From assembly GCA_963082975.1 (NCBI GenBank), contig OY720344.1, forward strand, positions 77,054,053 to 77,118,052: a stretch of DNA of 64,000 bases. The letters are read 5' to 3'. The position numbers were made by a program, and so were the translations under genes. This document shows, piece by piece, positions 60,253 to 64,000 of the stretch. The notes beneath the pieces were generated by a model. It was not told the DNA's origin and made no database searches. It saw nothing but the letters and a program-made list of their open reading frames with translations. This DNA comes from Labia minor. Taxonomy: Eukaryota; Arthropoda; Insecta; Dermaptera; Spongiphoridae. Within the stretch, counting starts at the first letter, position 1, and every line of letters starts with the position of its first letter.

Positions 60253-61412
60253 AGGTAATGGCACCAATAGATGACATTTTAAGCGTTCTTGTCGCTATTT
60301 TCTTTTATAAAACCGAAACTATACGTCTCACAAAAAAAATCTTTTGGTTATTATAAAGCTTATCTTACCTTTTATCACCAGGATAAATATTTTAAACTTT
60401 TATATGAGTTTAATAGGAAATATAATTTTTTTTCAAAGTAATCAAATGGAACCTATAGATGACACCAAAAATTTTGGTGGAACCTAATGATGACAATTAT
60501 GGAACCTAAAGATGACATCTACTTTTTTTCACTTGGCTTGCTCTCTTTATCTTCAACTTATTTATTTACAAAGTAAAACATCTTTCCAACACCTTGTTGC
60601 TGCTTTAACTTTAGTTATAATAAAAAAATCAGGTTTCATATAATGATACATTAGATATATTTATTGTGATTGATTTTATTTTTAGCTGATTATTATAATA
60701 AAATAAAAAATTGATTTTAAACAAATCTTTTTTTAATTATGCATTTTTAATTATACATTGAGAACAGAGTAATTTAAAAAAAATTTCAAAAAAACAGTGT
60801 ATGAAGTTCTGGAACAGAAAAAAATTTTCTGACAGTGAGAAACACAGCGTCACCTTTAGGTTCCTATATCAATTCAGACATGCAACTTGGTGGAATTATA
60901 TAAAATTATCTCCTCTTTACAGCTATTAATATAATAGACAATTTTTTTAAAAACCTACTTATAGCTGACATTGCTGTCATCTATAGGAAAAACAATTTTT
61001 AGGGGCACCTATAGATAACACCGTTGATAAAAAAGATACTTTTAAAAATTAGGTGTTTAAATTGAAATGATTTATATCTATATTAAGTCTATTTTATAAT
61101 GTAGTTGTTAAATTCTTGATAAATATGAATATAAAAATATAAAATACTAATTAAGAACATTAGTTAGCTTAAGGTTATCTTTAAGATTTGTTGAAAAAAT
61201 CAATTGTTGACGATTCGGTCTGCTTTTCAAGTTAAAAGAAAAAAAATAGGGCGACTTATTGTATTGTTGTAGGATATCTCAGGTGGTGGAAAAGCATAAC
61301 TATCATTTAAAAAAAAAAATTTCCGCGTATGTTTTAAAATTTGCTTATTTTTTTAGTTTAAATTCAAAAGTGTCATCTATAGGTGCCATGTCATCTATAG
61401 GTGCCATTACCT
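60253..61412. mobile_element. pogo-like DNA transposon, degenerate
   Basis: TA at 60251-60252 and 61413-61414 flanks inverted ends AGGTAATGGCACC then (A/T)ATAGATGACA. The unit GGCACCTATAGATGACA or a variant recurs about nine times, mostly within the outer 300 bases and in both orientations. Interior is AT-rich with no intact ORF; the plus-strand stretch at 61250-61290 (YCCRISQVVE) is only suggestive of a transposase tail. Family assigned by TA duplication and by likeness of layout to 5266 and 40792. Confidence 0.65.
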
Positions 61413-61681
61413 TATTTAGTTATTTTTATGATAAATCAAAATATAAAAGAATTGCAAATGAAATGTATATATAGAATGTAAAATTCAATATTTTCTTTTT
61501 AATTAAATTACTAGAGGGATGTTAGTATATAATATTCACATTTTTTTGAATTTTTGAATATACAATATGTATGAAAGTTAAGATGTAAGCAAGAATTGTA
61601 TAGTGAACTCCTTTTAGGTGTAATTAAATGACTAAACACCCGGTAATCAGGATGGTATCATTTGTATCGATAGGATATAGG

Positions 61682-61704
61682 TATATATATATATATATAT
61701 ATAT
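61682..61704. repeat. (TA)n microsatellite
   Basis: About eleven TA units leading into TGTGTGT. Confidence 0.8.
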
Positions 61705-61709
61705 GTGTG

Positions 61710-62035
61710 TTTGAGTGGCGTCGCTAACTAGTCCGATTCTGGGCGTGTTGTTGATGCTCAGTGACTCCAGTTCGACCCCCGACCGGTCCAACCAGACGGC
61801 CGCGCCTTCTTCATTGCTTGGACTTCAATCCATGCAATCGCTTCGTTTTAAATGGTTTGCGTTGGTTGACTTGATGATGGACCACAGTTGAAGAAAATAT
61901 GTCTTGATACCACGCCTAGGACATGTCAAATACGAGGAGGGAATATGGGCTGGCTTCTCGATTGTCTTGTCTGTCGGCATTTATTTATTTGCCTCGGTGA
62001 TGTCTCCTCCTGTGTCCTCCTGGCTATTTTACGGA
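61710..62035 (+). repeat. candidate tRNA-related SINE or conserved island
   Basis: GAGTGGCGTCGCTAACTAG (61713-61731) could be a degenerate A box, and CAGTTCGACCCCC (61769-61781) fits a B box; the spacing suits a tRNA head. The following 250 bases are GC-richer (CCAGACGGCCGCGCC, CTCCTCCTGTGTCCTCCTGG) with no A-rich tail or target duplication. No ORF with splice sites. Either a SINE or a regulatory island. Confidence 0.35.
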
Positions 62036-62297
62036 AAAGTAAATCCAATTAAGTAAAATGACTTTTGAAAAGCAATTCCATTTTTCAATTACTTTCAAAT
62101 ACGTTACGCCATTGAAATTATTAATTATAAATATTTATTTTATATTCTTTAATTAATTAATAATTATCCGTAAAGACTGCTTATGTTGTTTTTCAAACAA
62201 ACAATAATAAATCCACTCCTCTTCTGCATTATTTACTTTTATTTATATAAGTATATTCAAAAAGAAATATAATTTAAAGAATGTATATCTTAAAAAT

Positions 62298-62781
62298 GAA
62301 CTGTTGCTAGACACAGAACCGACCGATGATTTGAAATAAATTAATTTCAAAATTATTAATATATATATATATATAAAGTAGAAAAAAAAATATTTTTAAA
62401 ACTTGAATTATAAACTAACTAAATTATATTATCTTAGTTTTTATTTTTAGTTTAATTAATCAATTATTTATCACTACTATATTTGAAGTGAAATATTTTC
62501 CGAGAATGAATATAAAATTAATACTTTGTAAACTACTTCCGGTTTCCAAACATACACCAAAAGTTGATGCTACTGATGCATTAAGTAAATATACCAAATT
62601 TTATCAAAATCCGTTGAGCCGTTCAAGCTGTACTCGTCTATACGGCCACACAGACGGGCGGACGGACAGAATCATGCTTCTGTTAACAAAATGCATGATT
62701 CATGGAGATATGTAAAAATCTCCACATGTGAAATTTGGTATGAAAACAATACCTTCCCTTCCTATCGTTGTCGGTAAAAAT
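62298..62781 (+). mobile_element. INE-like repeat, family A, copy 6, degraded
   Basis: Head CAGAACCGACCGATGATTTG, then a deletion removing the CRE-like pair and most of the first half. It resumes at CTTCCGGTTTCCAAACATAC and ends TATCGTTGTCGGTAAAAATA. More diverged than copies 4 and 5. Confidence 0.6.
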
Positions 62782-62789
62782 ATAATGCA

Positions 62790-64000
62790 TTAGTTTAATA
62801 AAATTATATCAGTTTATAAATTTAAATAATTCATTATTCAATTCTAAAACTTAATAATAAAATTCAAGCACATCAAATCAAGTTCAACTTCCATGATAGA
62901 CAAATATAAATAGTAAGTCTGGCTGTTTTATAAAACGAATTCCTTCATCAGACCTCCCTACAATTGTTAGTATATGTTTTATTTAAAGATATATTCACAG
63001 ATACTCTAAATAATTATGCTTTATGTTATTATAATTAATTCTAAAATATAAAGTAGAAAAATATATATTGGTATTGTGTTTTGTGGATTGTGTTATTTCA
63101 ATGAATTTAGGGATCTATAGACGTTTTGCTCCCTTCACATTTATTTTAAATTTTTATGAACTTTTCATCCTCAAGAGTTCATTATATTCCAAAATTTTAC
63201 TACTGTACTCTACTCTCTTCATTAGAAATTTATTATATTATTTATAACAAAAATATTATTAATTAAATATAACACATCACTGAAAATTTTCAATGATTAT
63301 TTTTAATATTATGAAAAATAAATTGATTTTTTATTCTTTTGTTTTTTAAAATTATTAATATTAGTATACATTTAAAATATTAATTCTCTTATTAATTAAT
63401 ACTTAATATAATTTTATTTATGCGACACCGAATTTAATTCAAAATATTAATATAAAAATAGTCAGTTAAAGTTTTATTCCTTAATTAAAGATATAATTAA
63501 TATTTAGTGTATTTTAAAATTTGCATAAAAAAAAAAATTATTTATATTATATTATTACATATAAAAAAATATATAATATAACATTATCATATTAAATGAA
63601 AATATTGTTGAAGCATTTAATTACAGTAAAAAATACGATATTTAAAATGTAATCAAAGTTAATAACACACACATCTGATAATTTGCAAATAATAATAATA
63701 TTCATTTTTTTTAAAAAAACTCGATAGAGAAATTAAAATTAATATTAATATATATTAAATTATAAATATAAATTTATTATTTAATATTTCCGAGATTTTT
63801 TTTTTATATTTTCTAAAACAATTTTTTAAAGTTCTAATTTGTAAATTAATTAAGTGAGCGGTCGACATTCGCCCACGGGATATGCATAAGTGTGTCTTGC
63901 TCTCCCCTGAATTTGTGTTTGGGTTAAATAGATTTATAGATGGTGTACTTTTACGAAAACAATTTTTTTTTCTTTTTCCTTTTGGAAAATTGATTTATAA
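62790..64000. other. AT-rich DNA, nothing assigned
   Basis: No element ends, exon or RNA gene supported. A small balanced patch (GAGCGGTCGACATTCGCCCACGG cut off by AT-rich DNA) lies at about 63856-63900. Confidence 0.5.

Overview
This is an AT-rich (roughly three quarters A+T) eukaryotic nuclear window, most likely from an arthropod. It carries hAT MITEs, mariner/Tc1 relics, pogo-like elements, Helitrons and many short elements built like insect INE-1/DINE-1 (Helentron-associated) repeats, with spliceosomal GT..AG signals, (TA)n and (GT)n microsatellites, and no operon structure. I could not name the species. No intact, recognisable protein-coding gene lies inside the window. It reads as a gene-poor intergenic or intronic region with possible gene fragments near its ends.

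Layout. 0-2 kb: a mariner fragment, a Helitron 3' end, then two candidate exons (1382-1494 and 1756-1826) that join in frame and end in a stop; they look like the 3' end of a plus-strand gene. 3-11 kb: a cluster of DNA transposons (hAT MITEs at 3630, 6110 and 8414; a pogo-like element at 5266; a Tc1-like element at 7846; a short Helitron at 10106). 9-16 kb: GC-richer islands without convincing exons, probable cis-regulatory DNA. 17-30 kb: hAT and INE-like repeats in AT-rich DNA, a MITE with long inverted repeats at 24.2 kb, and a possible minus-strand exon at 29.1 kb. 31.3-36.3 kb: a dense repeat block with a 1.5 kb Helitron carrying LINE reverse-transcriptase sequence, mariner pieces, a fold-back element and INE-like copies. 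36.4-37.2 kb: two GC islands. 40.4-42.1 kb: an 80-bp perfect palindrome beside a 1.34 kb pogo-like element. 44.4-45.1 kb: two weak minus-strand exon candidates. 52.4-56.4 kb: an INE-like copy, two hAT MITEs almost touching, and a mariner relic. 58.2-59.3 kb: candidate 5' exons of a plus-strand gene. 60-62.8 kb: a lone fold-back terminus, a third pogo-like element, a possible SINE and a partial INE-like copy.

The most interesting signals are: (1) three related INE-like families (A, B, C) sharing one architecture, family A having an internal duplication and paired TGACGTCA sites; (2) DR1-type nuclear-receptor motifs recurring in several GC islands; (3) three pogo-like elements whose ends are arrays of an iterated, element-specific motif; (4) a perfect 80-bp-arm palindrome; (5) a fold-back terminal repeat with a conserved hairpin loosely resembling a hammerhead core. 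Everything was read by eye. Family names rest on terminal motifs, target-site duplications and short peptide matches, not on database searches.
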